Assembly: GCA_964587915.1 (NCBI GenBank)
Contig: CAZPMK010000029.1
Span: 1-21,884 of the forward strand
Direction of reading: 5' to 3'
Length of the DNA: 21,884 bases
From: CAG-177 sp964587915
GTDB lineage: Bacteria > Bacillota > Clostridia > Oscillospirales > Acutalibacteraceae
The position numbers were made by a program, and so were the translations under genes. Every line of letters starts with the position of its first letter. Within the stretch, counting starts at the first letter, position 1. The notes under the pieces are model-generated. The model did not search any database and was not told the DNA's origin. It saw only the letters and a program-made list of their open reading frames with translations. Positions 21,649 to 21,884 of the stretch are shown in pieces.

Positions 21649-21884
21649 TGACTATACGGGTGAAAGGGCTTTCAAACTTGGCAGCAACGCTTACAGCCGG
21701 TTGAAACCGAAATGCAATAAATTTGCAATTGACATAATGGTTGTTCAATGTTGGATTTAGGTAGGGGATTCCCACCGAAATATGGGAAGAAAGTGGCGAG
21801 CCCGATGCAGAAAGCTGTGATTTTGTTACAGACATTCGCACGGGGGGATATTGAATTTTCAACGAAAATTCAACCGGAACGGCA
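21649..21884 (+). other. Non-coding tail with inverted repeats, perhaps the next operon's control region
   Basis: No convincing gene. Visible elements are TGCAA/TTGCA around 21713-21727; TTGACA at 21729-21734, without a good -10 at 16-18 bp; the inverted repeat TTCCCA/TGGGAA (21769-21774, 21783-21788); a direct repeat of ATATGGG and AAAGTGG ten bases apart (21780 and 21790); and a perfect 10-bp hairpin TTGAATTTTC/GAAAATTCAA (21851-21860, 21864-21873) without a T tract. The next gene lies outside the window. Confidence 0.4.

Noticed and set aside
21566..21862. 98-residue minus-strand frame in the right-hand tail
   Set aside because: It reads through two terminator hairpins on the other strand, lacks a ribosome site, and resembles nothing known.
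1..21884. CRISPR array, insertion sequence or phage/defence module
   Set aside because: I found no regularly spaced repeats, transposase, integrase or defence-type genes; nearly all the sequence is explained by housekeeping and sugar-use genes.

Overview
The window looks like a chromosomal segment of a low-to-mid GC Bacillota bacterium of class Clostridia, most likely a gut-type Oscillospirales/Ruminococcaceae relative. The grounds are strong GGAGG Shine-Dalgarno sites before nearly every gene, sigma-A-like promoters with 17-bp spacers, intrinsic terminators, a zinc-binding S14, a small KOW-domain gene between map and infA, and a glycoside-use operon. The genus is an inference; no rRNA is present.

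Layout. (1) Positions 1-93 (+): the 3' part of a tRNA-Pro(UGG) and its terminator. (2) Positions 64-258 (-): a small, apparently broken reading frame with a good ribosome binding site. (3) Positions 340-5515 (-): a tightly overlapped four-gene operon transcribed from 5459 to 390. It encodes an acyltransferase-like protein with NAT_N/GNAT_C features, a cytoplasmic GH2 glycosidase, a GPH-family sugar:cation symporter and a TetR-type regulator, with a sigma-A-like promoter in front and an intrinsic terminator behind. (4) Positions 5531-20504 (-): a fused S10-spc-alpha cluster of 31 genes, from rpsJ to rplQ, ending in a strong terminator. (5) Positions 20505-21030 (-): a very long (about 460 nt) structured 5' leader and a strong promoter for that cluster. 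The leader contains an intrinsic terminator about 80 nt before rpsJ and an overlapping alternative hairpin, so it looks like a transcription attenuator. (6) Positions 21188-21600 (+): a divergently transcribed 103-residue protein of unknown function with its own promoter and terminator. (7) Positions 21601-21884: non-coding sequence rich in inverted repeats, perhaps the control region of the next operon.

How the genes work together. Genes 20504 to 5588 supply ribosomal proteins, the SecY translocon pore, methionine aminopeptidase, IF-1 and the RNA polymerase alpha subunit as one growth-linked unit. It departs from the Bacillus layout in three ways: adk is missing between secY and map, a KOW gene sits between map and infA, and rpsD sits between rpsK and rpoA. 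The glycoside operon probably imports an intact beta-galactoside or beta-glucuronide through the symporter and cleaves it in the cytoplasm, with TetR sensing the substrate. The role of the acyltransferase-like first gene is unknown.

Most of the window is ordinary housekeeping DNA. The points most worth a second look are the S10 leader with its attenuator, the acyltransferase-led glycoside operon, the hairpin cluster between rpsD and rpoA, and the small orphan genes at both ends.
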